Shown here one piece after another: positions 31,350 through 42,397 of a DNA stretch of 64,000 nt. Positions within the stretch are counted from its first letter, which is position 1. Every line of letters begins with the position of its first letter. The notes beneath the pieces are model-generated. The model saw only the letters and a list, made by a program, of their open reading frames with translations. It had not been told where the DNA came from and made no database searches. This DNA comes from Pisolithus tinctorius (lineage: Eukaryota > Basidiomycota > Agaricomycetes > Boletales > Pisolithaceae). Both the position numbers and the translations under genes were made by a program. The stretch lies in assembly GCA_024663395.1 (NCBI GenBank), contig JANFAH010000026.1, forward strand, positions 310,001-374,000. The letters are read 5' to 3'.

Positions 31350-34133
31350 TGATGGCCTGTGCACGTCTTATATCTCTGCACTGGCCACAGCCAGGTCGTC
31401 CATGGATACCGGATGGATTTCGATCACGTCGCACCCCTCAGGAACGACCTCATCCGTTTGGCACACTCTCTCCAGGTGTCCCGCCCCGGCGATCGAGGTT
31501 CATCTGCCTTCTTGACTGTTCAATTAGAACTTCTATTTGGAGCTATCAGCGAACTTGACGGACAACTGGGTTCACACCACGACATTCTTCTTGTTCTGAG
31601 GAGTGCACAATATTTGGAGTTGCCCAATATGCCAGGTGCATTTCGAGCTGGTTGTCCGTTCCATCAAAGAATTTCTGCAGGTATCTTCCTGTCGTTTGCA
31701 TTAAAGTAGACTGCCCTTCCGTCCTCATCTTCCTTCCTGGGTCTACTGGGACTAATGGACATGACAAACTTGTGCTTGTACGTGCAGGTGAAGTTTACAC
31801 TCTTCTAATGTATGTACCTCCCGAGTACTTCATCTGGGCCTCTCGCACGGAATTTGTGAAGAGAGCGGTGGGTGGTGACGTCGCTATATCCTCAGTACTT
31901 CAGGTCACAAGTGGTGGCGGGACACCGGACCGGAGTGACAGGGAGCACATGGGGATATGGTTGATTCACCCCAAATATCCGATGCTGGGTATGAGATGGA
32001 CATGGACGAAGAAGGCGATTCCGGAGTGCGAACACTTAGAGAATTCTGTTTCCACCATCTCATGGTATTCCGTGCCTTCCTGTATCGTATGGGCCAGTTG
32101 ACGAACGTGCTGGATTACCGCGTGAGTTCGCAGTTATTTTGTCGAATTCGCTTTCCATCTCCCAGTGATTGAACTTTATTAGGCATCTCGTGCATATGTC
32201 GGACATTTACTCCAGTCACCATCAAAATTGGCCACGTCGTCAGGTGCACTTACAAAAGAGACGTTAAATCTTGTTCCGTTTCACCTATTGTAAGTTATTT
32301 TACACGCATTTCTGGCCTGGTACGATTACTGGTCATCCTAGTACTGTCCTGCGCGTTCAGAACCCCGAGGCGGCAATAGCAGTGGCCAGCATACTGAGCA
32401 GTATTATTGCTGCTCAGCCGTTCTCCGATTTGTCGTCGCAGGGATTATGGTAACACGTGCTTACCCAATCTGTTGTGTTCCGATTCATAGAATGTCTAAG
32501 AGAATACTATACTCCAGGAAGGTGAAATTCTTTCCGGAAAGCTTGTCCGGCGTGGCTTCCGACGTATGGATGTAACCTTGTGACAGTGGTTGTATCTGCG
32601 CTGAAAACAGTGTACGAACCCTTTACACCTATCCTCGATTCAGACGAGGAATACTCTGGAACCAATGGCGCACTCGCATCGAGTGAGGGCGTTGAAGCTC
32701 GCTCTTACGCGTTATCGTTTGTGCGGTGGCTGGGGATTGACAGTATGTGAACCCATAGCTTAGCTGCACGTATATCTGCTCAACTTTTGCAGTAACTGGT
32801 AGCTCTGCGCCGATAGGCATAAAATAGCGGTTAGGGTTATGCGAAGCCCACTGCGCATTTGCTCGCTGCCGGTAGGTGCATATTGTGTAATGATGTGTCC
32901 CCACGTCCTTATTCTGCGTTTCGAGGAGCTTCGGTGTTTTCCCAGTATTTCGGACTCGGCATACCTCGAGACAATCCTAGCACCGTATTCAATGAATCGC
33001 ACTGAGATGGAAGGCAATCTGTTGTTCGACGTCTGTTTCAGCTTAAAATATCTCACACCAATGCGGTAGCACGCGACGCCCTCGATGTGCAAGTGGCGAG
33101 AGCCGCAGGGGAATTGTCTGTAGACAGTTTGGTACACCTCCTCAATGCGATAGGAGAAGGAATCAAGGACCCTGGGCTTCCAGTGGGTCAATGCAAAAGC
33201 TTGATACACATCTCGACGATCTTGCACCTCAAGGTCTGTATCGATTTGCTATTCTGATTATAAGTAGCAGGGTTCGGTAACGCGTCACCACAGGAACTCT
33301 CGAGGTGGTCCAAGCATTCGTAACGCGCTGCCTCGATGCCTTCACCGATCGACTTCACCTATACGGAGGTTCATCGGAATTGAAAGACCATTATCTGCAA
33401 CTGATCGCGAAGCATTGTTCTGACAGTGAGTGTCACCACTTTAAACACTTTGGTCGATGTCATTCTTATATCCAATGGCAGCCCGCTGCTGTGCGTTCAG
33501 TCGACCTTGGAAGCGTCTGGCCCTTGCTCTGTAAAATCCTATCGGGAACCATCAACCACGACACCGCCAGCTCATTTGCGATTTTTCACTGCATCGGTTC
33601 CGTAGCAGGCTCTCTCGTTCGTCTGAAACGTGACATAGTTATACATACGCCCTCGGATCTAGCCTTCGTCTTGCATCGACTGCTGCTAACCACCAGGCGC
33701 ATGCGTTCCCACCCAGGAGCTAAGCAGAGTAACTCGTCGCAGGAAGACTTCGGTATTGGATTTCACCATCTTAACCGCTCGGTATTGCCGAAAGCCGTAC
33801 TCTTAGTCGACTTCTCACTGCACTCACTGTCAAGACTGTTCCTCGTGTGCACGCAACACAACACACTGCGATTGCCGCCGAAACGCGAAAAGCTGAAACT
33901 CTGGAAAGACTTTCGCAAAACATGTAGGGCACGTCCTCTTGGCATACATCGACTCTATGAACGACCCGTTGTGCCTCCTGACACCAGAGATACGACGGGA
34001 GCTCGAGCATGGGCTATTCTCTTTATGTGAAATGCTCAGCGAGCACAATCGAGACGCTCTGATGGTCTCTGCACTGGATTCCGGTGGCATGACTCTCATG
34101 AAGTCGTTCTGGAGGGAGTATGAGAAGCAGTGA
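31350..34133 (+). pseudogene. urb2-like: urb2/npa2-like pseudogene, right copy
   Basis: Recognisable parts in order: TLREFCFHHLMVFRAFLYRMGQLTNVLDY (read as two blocks, about 32,020-32,120), GHLLQSPSKLATSS, VLRVQNPEAAIAVASILSS, VQAFVTRCLDAFTDRLHLYGG, GSLVRLKRDIVIHT and the C-terminal YIDSMNDPLCLL, DALMVSALDSGGMTL, FWREYEKQ ending at 34,133. The one-base shift before KHVGHVLLAY (about 33,920) is shared with the left copy, so it predates the duplication. This copy has its own lesions near 32,520-32,580 (frameshift and a TGA where the left copy has CGA). No convincing N-terminus between atl1 and the first matching block. Confidence 0.7.
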
Positions 34134-34139
34134 TATGTG

Positions 34140-35237
34140 GGGAAGGGTAATGCGATATGTATCTATGGCCATAGAACTGTTTTCGCCTCTCAGAGAGCAA
34201 CAAAATCGTTTGCCAATGGAAGGAGCACCGAGGCAAATGCTCTAAAAGTTATTCTATTGATGTCTAGCTGGAAAACTACGTAGTGGCATCTGAATGACTA
34301 TGGCACGGAGATTGATAGGTGTACCATTAGATTGTCATGCAAATTTTACACCAGAGGGTCCACCACTTCGATGACTATCGGTTGCAGTCACCCACAGCGT
34401 AAAGAATAAGATCTCTTCTGGGTGAAGTTAGAGGGGATTAAGGAGGTAGCCAGAACGCAGCACTCACTGGTGGTGCATTTTGGAGACGGAGCTTAGGTCC
34501 TGTACTGTGGAGGGGTAATAATAGAGTTGGCATGCTCAACGATGGTCGTTGTCAACACCACCAGCGGATGTAGTCATAGCACGTCGGTTCATGGTTCGGA
34601 TCTTGATCCCATGATTGTGCGGGGCGCCATGGACAGGTCACTTGTCGTTTGTACCCCTCGTGCTAATGCTGAGTGGGTTAACAAAGAGACATGTTGCTTG
34701 TGGATTTCCCAACTGCACGACCGAGTATTATGGAAGAATGTTTTTGGAAACCAGATCGTCGAGGGAGGAGCTGGGGAAGCCCCACTGTGCTACAGTGTCT
34801 GGTGTGAAGGACGAGGCGAGCACGGAGACACAAAGCCGGTGAGAAGCTCGGTAGTACGTTTGACCAGGAACATAACTATAGTACCTATCCCTATCGAGCT
34901 GGCTTCGTACCACGGAGAGTAGGGGGCAACTTCTCCCCTGGCATTGCTATGAGCAATCGAAGATAGCAAGGAAGGACCGATGGTTGAGTCTTTCCCTTGC
35001 CGATGCATCACCAGGACTGAGTCGGACAGACGATGAGAAGAAATAGAATGGCCCAGGTGGAACTTGGTGGTCGTAGTTTACACACGTGTGCTGTGCACTA
35101 CAGACAGGCAAGTTGATTCAACGCCACTCGAATCCGCAGTCCCTTGCCCGTCGTATTTCACCACCACCGTCCTCTACGGTCATAGCACGCTTACTGTTCA
35201 AGGCATCCTAAGATTTGTTTCTCATCTTCACATCGCC
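34140..35237 (+). other. Stretch between urb2-like pseudogene and GTPase, right arm
   Basis: Mirror of 10,290-11,380. The frame at 34,527-34,922 matches the left one over most of its length. No assignment. Confidence 0.3.
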
Positions 35238-36600
35238 ATGGCGCCGAGCTCTCTTCGTTCTTGGTGGCGTTCTCTGCGGCGTTCTCAACCTCGGAGTCAC
35301 GATGCTGGTATATTACTGCCCACTGAAGCTGCTCCTTCAGTTGCTCCGGATGCAGTCGTCCCTACACGGCCTTCAGACTATCGCTTAGATCCTATCGAGG
35401 CCAAAAAGCAGATTGATCGCATCCCTCGTTTTCGCATTCTTGTCATGGGCAGGGCGAATGCGGGTAAAACAACTATTTTACAGCGGGTCTGTAACACTAC
35501 GGACGAGCCTGAGATCTTCGACGGAAATGGAGAGAAGGTATGTGTATGTGATGTGTACTTCATGTTTGTTAACATATCATTCTGCCAGGTTGATGCGCGG
35601 ATGGTGCAGGGTTCACTGAAGGTAAGGCCACCACATGAAATTGCGCAGGGCTCACATCAGACGTATGCAGCGAGGTTACCATAACATTGAGGATGAGCTA
35701 GTGTTTAAAAGTAATCCGCGCTTTGTGTTCCATGACTCGTGTGGATTCGAGGCAGGGAGCGAGGCGGAGTTTGATAAAATGAAGAAATTCGTCACAGATC
35801 ATGCCAAGGCCACCAAACTGGAGAGGAGAATACATGCAATTTGGTAGGGTCATGTCTGACTAGCATGCCTGAAAGTGCACTGACCTGGTCCTTGTAATTG
35901 ATGTAGGTATTGCATTCCTTTGAATGAAAGCCATAGGATGGTAACAGCAGCTGAAAAGAAGTTCTTTAATGAGTGTGATTCAGGGCATGGTATGTGTTAA
36001 CAATTAACATATTGCATTTGGTGCAAGGATTTAGGATTTACACAGTTCCTGTGATTGTGTTACTAACAAAGGCAGATGCCTTAAATCTTGATGCATTTGA
36101 TGAGCTTGTGGAAAGGGGTTTTACTGAAGATGAGGCAGTGGAAGAGGCACCAGAGGTAGAAAAAACAGCTGCAAAAGGGCTGTCTGGAAAAGATCAAAGG
36201 GTGGCTGAATGAACTGAAGTTTCCACCACAAAGCTACCTGATGCTTGCTGGTAAGTAAGTCATGAATAAAAACACTGTGGATTAGCATGTGTCTCTCCAG
36301 ACATGGAACAGGAGGGTGCAGATTGTGAAGAGCTATTGAAATGCACAGCAGCTGCTTTGACAGAGGAAGGGCTCCAAGGACTGCTTATATCATCACAGCA
36401 GTCAAACTTGGCACTCTGCATGGAATTTGCCATAATGAAGTAAGTGGTGAAAATCAAGTTCCACAGGGTACTGACTACAGAAAGGACTTTGAAGAGGCTC
36501 ATACAGTGGGCAGCTGAAGAGGCTGAACAGGACAACTTAGCATATGACCTTTCAGCATGGTTCCCATTTGTAAGCAACCAGAGTGTTGGAGGATTAAGTG
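35238..36600 (+). pseudogene. P-loop GTPase, right copy, probably frameshifted
   Basis: Same exon plan as the left copy: exon 1 35,238-35,537 (P-loop GRANAGKTT), 35,589-35,621, 35,671-35,843 (HDSCGFEAGSEAEFD), 35,907-35,989 (YCIPLNESHRMV), then VPVIVLLTKADAL (G4) and an exon with MEQEGADCEELLKCTAAAL and QSNLALCMEFAI, and one ending LAYDLSAWFPF. In the exon after G4 this copy has six A where the left has five (about 36,161), which breaks the frame after EVEK. The first exon differs from the left one in the segment before GYRLDP/DYRLDP. If the extra A is a sequencing error this would be a normal gene. Confidence 0.7.
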
Positions 36601-36719
36601 GCTAATTAGGTTATAGATGGTGTGTGAAATCCTGCAAGTGCAAGTATAACTGACACTGAAGGTGATTGTGGCTGTTGTGTTGGACTGTGATTGACAGAAT
36701 GTAAGTTGACTCATTGAAG

Positions 36720-38100
36720 ATGGTGGTGGGTGTATGCTGACATATCCACACCCACCCTGTTGGACTGGGGTCCATAGCGAGTGAGTGGAGTCGTGGCAGA
36801 TGGTGGTGGATGCATGCTGACATGTTCACTCCCACCCTGTTGGACTGGGGTTCATAGCTTGTAAGTGCAGTCATGGCAGATGGTGGTGGATGCATGCTGA
36901 CATGTTTGCTCCCACCCTGTTGGACTGGGGTTCATAGTATGTGAGTGCAGTCATGGCAGATGGTGGTGGATGCATGCTGACATGTTCACTCCCACCCTGT
37001 TGGACTGGGGTTCATAGCTTGTGAGTGCAGTCATGGCAGATGGTGGTGGATGCATGCTGACATGTTCACTCCCACCCTGTTGGACTGAGGTTCATAGCAT
37101 GTGAGTGCAGTCATGGCAGATGGTGGATGCATGCTGACATGTTCACTCCCACCCTGTTGGACTGGGGTTCATAGCCAGTGAGTGGAGTCATGGCAGATGG
37201 TGGTGGATGCATGCTGACATGTTCACTCCCACCCTGTTGGACTGGGGTTCATAGCAAGTGAGTGGAGTCATGGCAGATGGTGGTGGATTCATGCTGACAT
37301 GTTTGCTCCCACCCTGTTGGACTGGGGTTCATAGTATGTGAGTGCAGTTATGGCAAATGGTGGATGCATGCTGACATGTTCACTCCCACCCTGTTGGACT
37401 GGGGTTCATAGCAAGTGAGTGGAGTCATGGCAGATGGTGGTGGATGCATGCTGACATGTTCACTCCCACCCTGTTGGACTGGGGTTCATAGTATGTGAGT
37501 GCAGTCATGGCAGATGGTGGATGCATGCTGACATGTTCACTCCCACCCTGTTGGACTGGGGTTCATAGGGAGTCAGTGGGGTCATGGCAGATGGTGGTGG
37601 ATGCATGCTGACATGTTCACTCCCACCCTGTTGGACTGGGGTTCACAGGAAGTGAGTGGAGTCATGGCAGATGGTGGTGGATGCATGCTGACATGTTCAC
37701 TCCCACCCTGTTGGACTGGGGTTCATAGCTTGTGAGTGCAGTCATGGCAGATGGTGGTGGATGCATGCTGACATGTTCACTCCCACCCTGTTGGACTGGG
37801 GTTCATAGCTTGTGAGTGCAGTCATGGCAGATGGTGGTGGATGCATGCTGACATGTTCACTCCCACTCTGTTGGACTGGGGTTCATAGCTTGTGAGTGCA
37901 GTCATGGCAGATGGTGGTGGATGCATGCTGACATGTTTGCTCCCACCCTGTTGGACTGGGGTTCATAGGATGTGGGTGGAGTCATGGCAGATGGTGGTGG
38001 ATGCATGCTGACATGTTCACTCCCACCCTGTTGGACTGGGGTTCATAGCTTGTGAGTGCAGTCATGGCAGATGGTGGTAGATACATGCTGACTATATTCA
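36720..38100 (+). repeat. 80-bp minisatellite, right arm (about 17 units)
   Basis: Same unit as the left array in reverse complement, with some 74-bp units lacking one ggtggt step. In gene sense each unit reads ttcatag, three variable bases, gtgagtgCAGTCATGGCAGATGG..., so acceptor-like and donor-like splice signals recur every 80 bp. Lies between GTPase exons. Confidence 0.92.
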
Positions 38101-38217
38101 CCACTGCTTTCCTTGGCTTGCATGCATAGTCTGTGAGTGGCTGCATGAAAAATGGTAGCCATGAATGGCTACTCAATTTGATTTTGTCTCCTACTGCATT
38201 GCATTTGCATTCATAGG

Positions 38218-38423
38218 ATGTGAGTGATATTGTGGCAGTATCTGTTGGAGGAAAATGTATACTCACACTCCTGAATGTTTCACGGTTGACCTCTGGGTCT
38301 CAGAGAGTATGTGCTGTTGTCATTGCCTATTTAGCTTGCTTTTCACAAGGCCCTTCTCATCAAATAGATGGTGAGCTTGATCACTGCATGAATCTCTGCA
38401 ATATTGCTGAGGCATTGTGTTAG
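38218..38423 (+). CDS. Possible middle exon of the GTPase gene (right)
   Basis: Counterpart of 7,671-7,874. It begins gatgtgagtgatattgtggcag and encodes VGGKCILTLL, LTSGSQRVC and YLACFSQGPSHQIDGELDH. Preceded by ttgcattcatag, a good acceptor. Coding is conserved between arms with only a few changes. Membership in the GTPase gene is inferred from order and strand. Confidence 0.35.
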
Positions 38424-38804
38424 GATGTGGGTGCAGGTCATTCCATGCTGTCTGCCTTTTTCTTATTTCTCCTCCTGTATTTCTCTCAGCATGTTAGTTG
38501 TCAATTCCTCTGAACTCCTGACAAATATTAACCTATTTCCAGCATGTATGGTTTCTGTTCCATATCTCATCCATTGCCCATATCTTTTACAGTTGGTTGG
38601 TCACTCTTTTTTCTACTTCAATGTTAGTTCTATTTTACCCTTGATATCTTGTCAGGTGGTATGTTTCAATTCTTTTTTTTTGCCAGCTGTCTATGATGTA
38701 TTGAATTGGTTGGTCATAGCATTGGATTGAACATAGCAGTGACTCTATCTCCATCCCTAAATTGTGCACATCACAGCTGCATCCCCTGAAGACACTTGTA
38801 GAAC

Positions 38805-39116
38805 ATGGTATTGGTAAATTATCTCTTATCATGCTGCCTTAATATAAAGCTCATGATTACAGGTTGTGTAATTGTCTTTGAATACTTATTTTTCCAGTGG
38901 CAGGTCAAGGATAGGGGTTCTACAAGGAAGGACTTGCAGCAGGATCTGACACTGATTGTCCAAAAATATCAGAAATCAGGTGTCCAAGAATTTGTCAATG
39001 CACGTATTGCTGAAGCCTTCCAGCAGCATGGTGAAAGGGTTGATGATTTATGCCCCTTGCTTGTGGGTATAGCACAGGCAAACCGGATGTGTAAGACATA
39101 TTCTTTACCACAATGA
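38805..39116 (+). CDS. Possible distal exon of the GTPase gene (right)
   Basis: Counterpart of 6,978-7,241, with DLQQDLTLIVQKYQKSGVQE, AEAFQQHGERVDDLCPLLVG and the same end YSLPQ. An acceptor-like site (ttttccag) precedes VKDRG. Not recognised by domain. Confidence 0.35.
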   Translation: MVLVNYLLSCCLNIKLMITGCVIVFEYLFFQWQVKDRGSTRKDLQQDLTLIVQKYQKSGVQEFVNARIAEAFQQHGERVDDLCPLLVGIAQANRMCKTYSLPQ

Positions 39117-39684
39117 TGGAAGTTCTATCTAAATTGTCTACAGCAAAGAAATTCCTGGAATGAAATAAGACAATTTCAGCTCCTATGTACTTTACTATTC
39201 TTGGTGAGTCCCTTGGTTTCCATCTGCTAACCAGTATGAAGATTTAATTTGCAGCATTCCAATACCTACCAGTGTCTTTTTGTGAAATCCCCTATTGCTG
39301 TGGAAAATCATGTGAAATTTGGAATCTGTTTGTTATTGTGTACATTCATGTCTTCTCATATGGTTCTGTGCCACCTTCAAATTTGAGACCTGATTTTTTG
39401 CCATCAGTGGTTGGGAATTCAGCTTCCTTTGTATAACCCCATATAGATTGCTGGAATATGGCAGTTTGTACAACAATTTCACAAGTCTCATATACATCCA
39501 AATTGCCAGCACAATGTCACATTTCTCACAAAGTTGTCCAGTGGTATTAACCCTTGGATCACAAAACACCCATGTGCATACTCTTGTAAGGGGATGTTTT
39601 CAGCAAACCAACTGTGCATAATGCCAGAAAACCAATAAAGCCTATGTATGGTCACAAATAAGGGTAGGATGTTGGGGTATGGGA

Positions 39685-40096
39685 CTATTGCTTATCATCA
39701 ATTTGTATGGTATGTTCAATATCCAATCTCCACTGCAGCATGTCTAGTGTAGGTACCATAGGCAATTCACACTGTTGGATAGATATACCATTGGAAATGG
39801 GTGGCTCCAAGCTCTTCAGAACACTGAAATATCTACCAGAAGAAGCCACACATGCTGAGATATACTGTATTCTTTCCAAAAGGTGCATTGCAACACTTTT
39901 GGCCCTGACTGGTAAAATAGTGAAAAGTTACCTTTTGATGGTATTGAGGGCATGAGGGATGAGAAAGTATGATTACATAATAAACCACATGATCATCCAG
40001 ATGATTTGTCAGCATGTAAACAGTGACACACATTGGATTTGTACTGTTAAGCCTCCCTCTTTTACCACAATTCAAGAAATCATCTCTCTGGCTCAC
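39685..40096 (-). other. Unrecognised ORF conserved in both arms (right copy)
   Basis: Mirror of 6,001-6,411; the frame shifts near 39,890, splitting it in two. No family recognised. Confidence 0.25.
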
Positions 40097-40441
40097 ATGG
40101 TCATTCTCTCAGTGAAATCTTATCAAATACTGGTGGCCACTACAGTACCATCAGTATAATATACTCTCAGAACCATCAACCCTTAAAAAACCTGCTGTCA
40201 GTCATCCCCTGCACTGTTTCCCCACCTATGCCTGATGTGTCCTGGAACTAATCATTACTTGGAAGGCTGAGAATGTTATGGAGGTCCATCTGGCATTTCA
40301 GAACATGATGGACAAACCAATTCCCTCTCAACCAATGCATTTCTGCCACAGGGACACTGGTATGGCAGTTGGGTGAGGCAAAACTTCCTTGTGCACCAAG
40401 CACCATAAGCAGTTTCACTAGATCTTACTCTGATCCAAACT

Positions 40442-40836
40442 GTGGATGGCTGGGGAAGGGTTATTTGGTCACATGTCACCAAAGGTGGTATTCAGGGCCA
40501 GATGGAAGCACAGGATTCCACTCCATGGCAGAGGGCAGGCACAGAAGCCCCTGAGGGGAGAAGAAGAAACAGCTGTGGTGGAAAGGAAAGGAGAAGGCAG
40601 CAGAGACAGAGGAGGCAGATGATGAGCATGAGGTAGGTGAAGAGGAGGAGGAACCAGCAATGCCACATAAAGGCCCTTCAGGGATGGGGGTCTCTTTGTG
40701 GTGGGCAGAGTAGGAGCAGGAGCAGAGGCTACAGGCCATGGAGATGGAGGAAGCAGTGCAAAAGAGGGCTGTGCTTATCTACAAAAGGATGGTGGCAGCA
40801 ATGGAGCAGATGGCAGATGCTGTAGAGCATAAATGA
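40442..40836 (+). pseudogene. Acidic repeat-associated protein, right copy, broken
   Basis: Counterpart of 5,262-5,654. The frame shifts in the KERRRQQRQ region, because two bases differ between ggaaaggagaaggcag and the left version, and a TAG interrupts the later LWWAE segment. Otherwise the same acidic and Met-rich stretches can be followed. Confidence 0.4.
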
Positions 40837-41268
40837 GTTTGCACTGTATTGCTCCTGGACAGGGTGGGCAGAAATGAGGGGGAGGCAGGACCTGCATGAG
40901 GCTCCAATGGCTGCATTTGAGTGCACTGCAGGAGGGTGGAAGAGGTTGGGGAACAATGTCACAGAGGGCATGATCAAAGAGGTGGATGAGGATGTGGAGG
41001 GGTACAACAAAGAGGAAGAGGAAGTCAGAGAAGAGCAGGAAGGCAGAGAAGGAAAGGAGGGTGGGGATGACAAGGTGATGGAGGAGTAAGGTAGTTTTCT
41101 TTTTTTTCTTGGTTTTTAGTTTGTATTTTCTGTACTACTACAAATAGGCTTTTTTTCTTTTGTAACTCTGTGAAGTGAGATGGATAGGCAGAGAAAACTC
41201 TAAGGGACTTAAGAGAGTTCAGAAGAGGGCAGCAGTGGCCCACAGAGGAAGATTATGTAGGCAGGGTA

Positions 41269-41639
41269 CTATAATGGAGGTTGGTGCAGGCCAGGTTTGT
41301 GCAGATAATGTTCATGAAAGGTGGAGACAATGTCAGAGGCATGGTTCAGTTCAGTTGCAAGCAACCAAGAGGTGTCTTCATTGGTGTTCTTGTAGCCAGC
41401 CCAGCAGGCTAGATACAAGAGTTGGCAATGGCAGTGATAGTGGTCCACCTTGGAATTGAGTTTCTCAGACACTTCATATTCAAGGTCACCATCAATGTCA
41501 ACTGGCAGAGGTGGAGGTTGTTGTCAGTTTGGGAAAGGATTGGCCACTGCAGTCTCCAGTTGCAAGACATGGAAGACTGGGTGTAGCAAGTGCATAGAGC
41601 CAGGGAGCTTTAGTGTGACAGAGTGCATACCTGGCTTGG
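41269..41639 (-). pseudogene. pol: Chromovirus pol C-terminus, 3' part with chromodomain
   Basis: Reads on the minus strand as the end of a Ty3/gypsy integrase plus chromodomain: MHSVTLKLPGSMHLLHPVFH, DGDLEYEVSEKLNSKV, LYLACWAGYKNTNEDTSWLL and HASDIVSTFHEHY. One TGA-type break lies near 41,520. It is separated from its upstream part (42,284-42,390) by the solo LTR. CpG-free, so an old copy, and of a different subfamily from the two chromoviruses at 50-64 kb. Confidence 0.8.
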
Positions 41640-42283
41640 TGTCATGACTGTGTGATTATCCTAAGTCCTTACTCACTCCACACCCTACTCTGCTGGTCAT
41701 TCACTCATTCCACACCAACACCACCTGCCCTCTACTGTTTACAAGCCTTCTCTGCTCTGTCTGCTGTCAGACTGTGTGGACCATTCTCTAAGAGGTCATG
41801 TGACCTCCCTTTGGACTTTTCCTTTTTGGTCTGTTCTATGTTACCTGTTGTATGTTCTCTGTCTTCCCTTCATCTGTCACCCAGAGGTTTTCACTTGAAA
41901 ATTTATGAGTCTCTGTATGTCAGTTCTGATTCCAGTTACTGTACCTCTGTATTAGTATAAAAAGCATGTACAGTACCCCACTGTTCAGTATGAATATCAC
42001 CAAAGTTCCTACTCCATATCTCTCCATCTTCTTTCTGTTGGAGTTATCTCTGATCTTCCATCTGGTCACTACCTCTGAAATATGAGGGCTGAGATTATGC
42101 AAGGGGGTAGTGCATAAGCTAAACCCAATGGTCTCACTCTGCTCCACTTCTGTCTCAGTGGACTTCATCCATGCCAATCCTCTGGTAGTTGGAGTTCTGT
42201 TTATCTGTGTCAGACTTACTTCCACACCTCTCCCCAGACCTTGTTACATGTCAGAGTTGGTTAGAATAGGCCTGGACTTGACA
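41640..42283 (+). mobile_element. Solo LTR, copy 2, inserted in a chromovirus remnant
   Basis: 644 bp from TGTCA to TGACA, the same family and orientation as 3,607-4,274. It is flanked by cttgg and cctgg, a 5-bp target duplication with one transition. Removing the LTR and one copy of the duplication brings the interrupted chromovirus reading frame back in register, which confirms both ends. Confidence 0.88.
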
Positions 42284-42390
42284 CCTGGCCAAGATGGTGA
42301 ATGGACCTAAGTACTTTTTGAAGAGCTTTGATGTAGGCCTGTTCTCTGAATTGAACTCAGGTGGAGGTATGCATTTAGCATCTGTGGGAC
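42284..42390 (-). pseudogene. pol: Chromovirus pol C-terminus, upstream part
   Basis: Minus-strand frame with IPPPEFNSENRPTSKLFKKYL and GPFTILAR, the typical ...RPSKKLxxRxLGPFxI segment of gypsy integrases directly before the part at 41,269-41,639. Upstream of about 42,390 the similarity ends. Confidence 0.75.
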
Positions 42391-42397
42391 CCTGGTA

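Larger units (their letters stand above)
31165..41037. repeat. Right arm of the inverted duplication
   Basis: Mirror image of 5,105-14,340. This arm is continuous with the complete atl1 gene, so it more likely keeps the original order. It has about 17 units of the 80-bp array and about 55 bp more than the left arm near 40,940. Genes run on the plus strand here. CpG is normal from 31.2 to about 35.8 kb and nearly absent from there to the end of the arm. Confidence 0.92.

Noticed and set aside
5105..41037. The 9-10 kb arms as terminal repeats of one giant transposon
   Set aside because: The arm end cuts a host gene, the arms hold other host genes, and no target duplication or conserved terminus is seen; segmental duplication is simpler.
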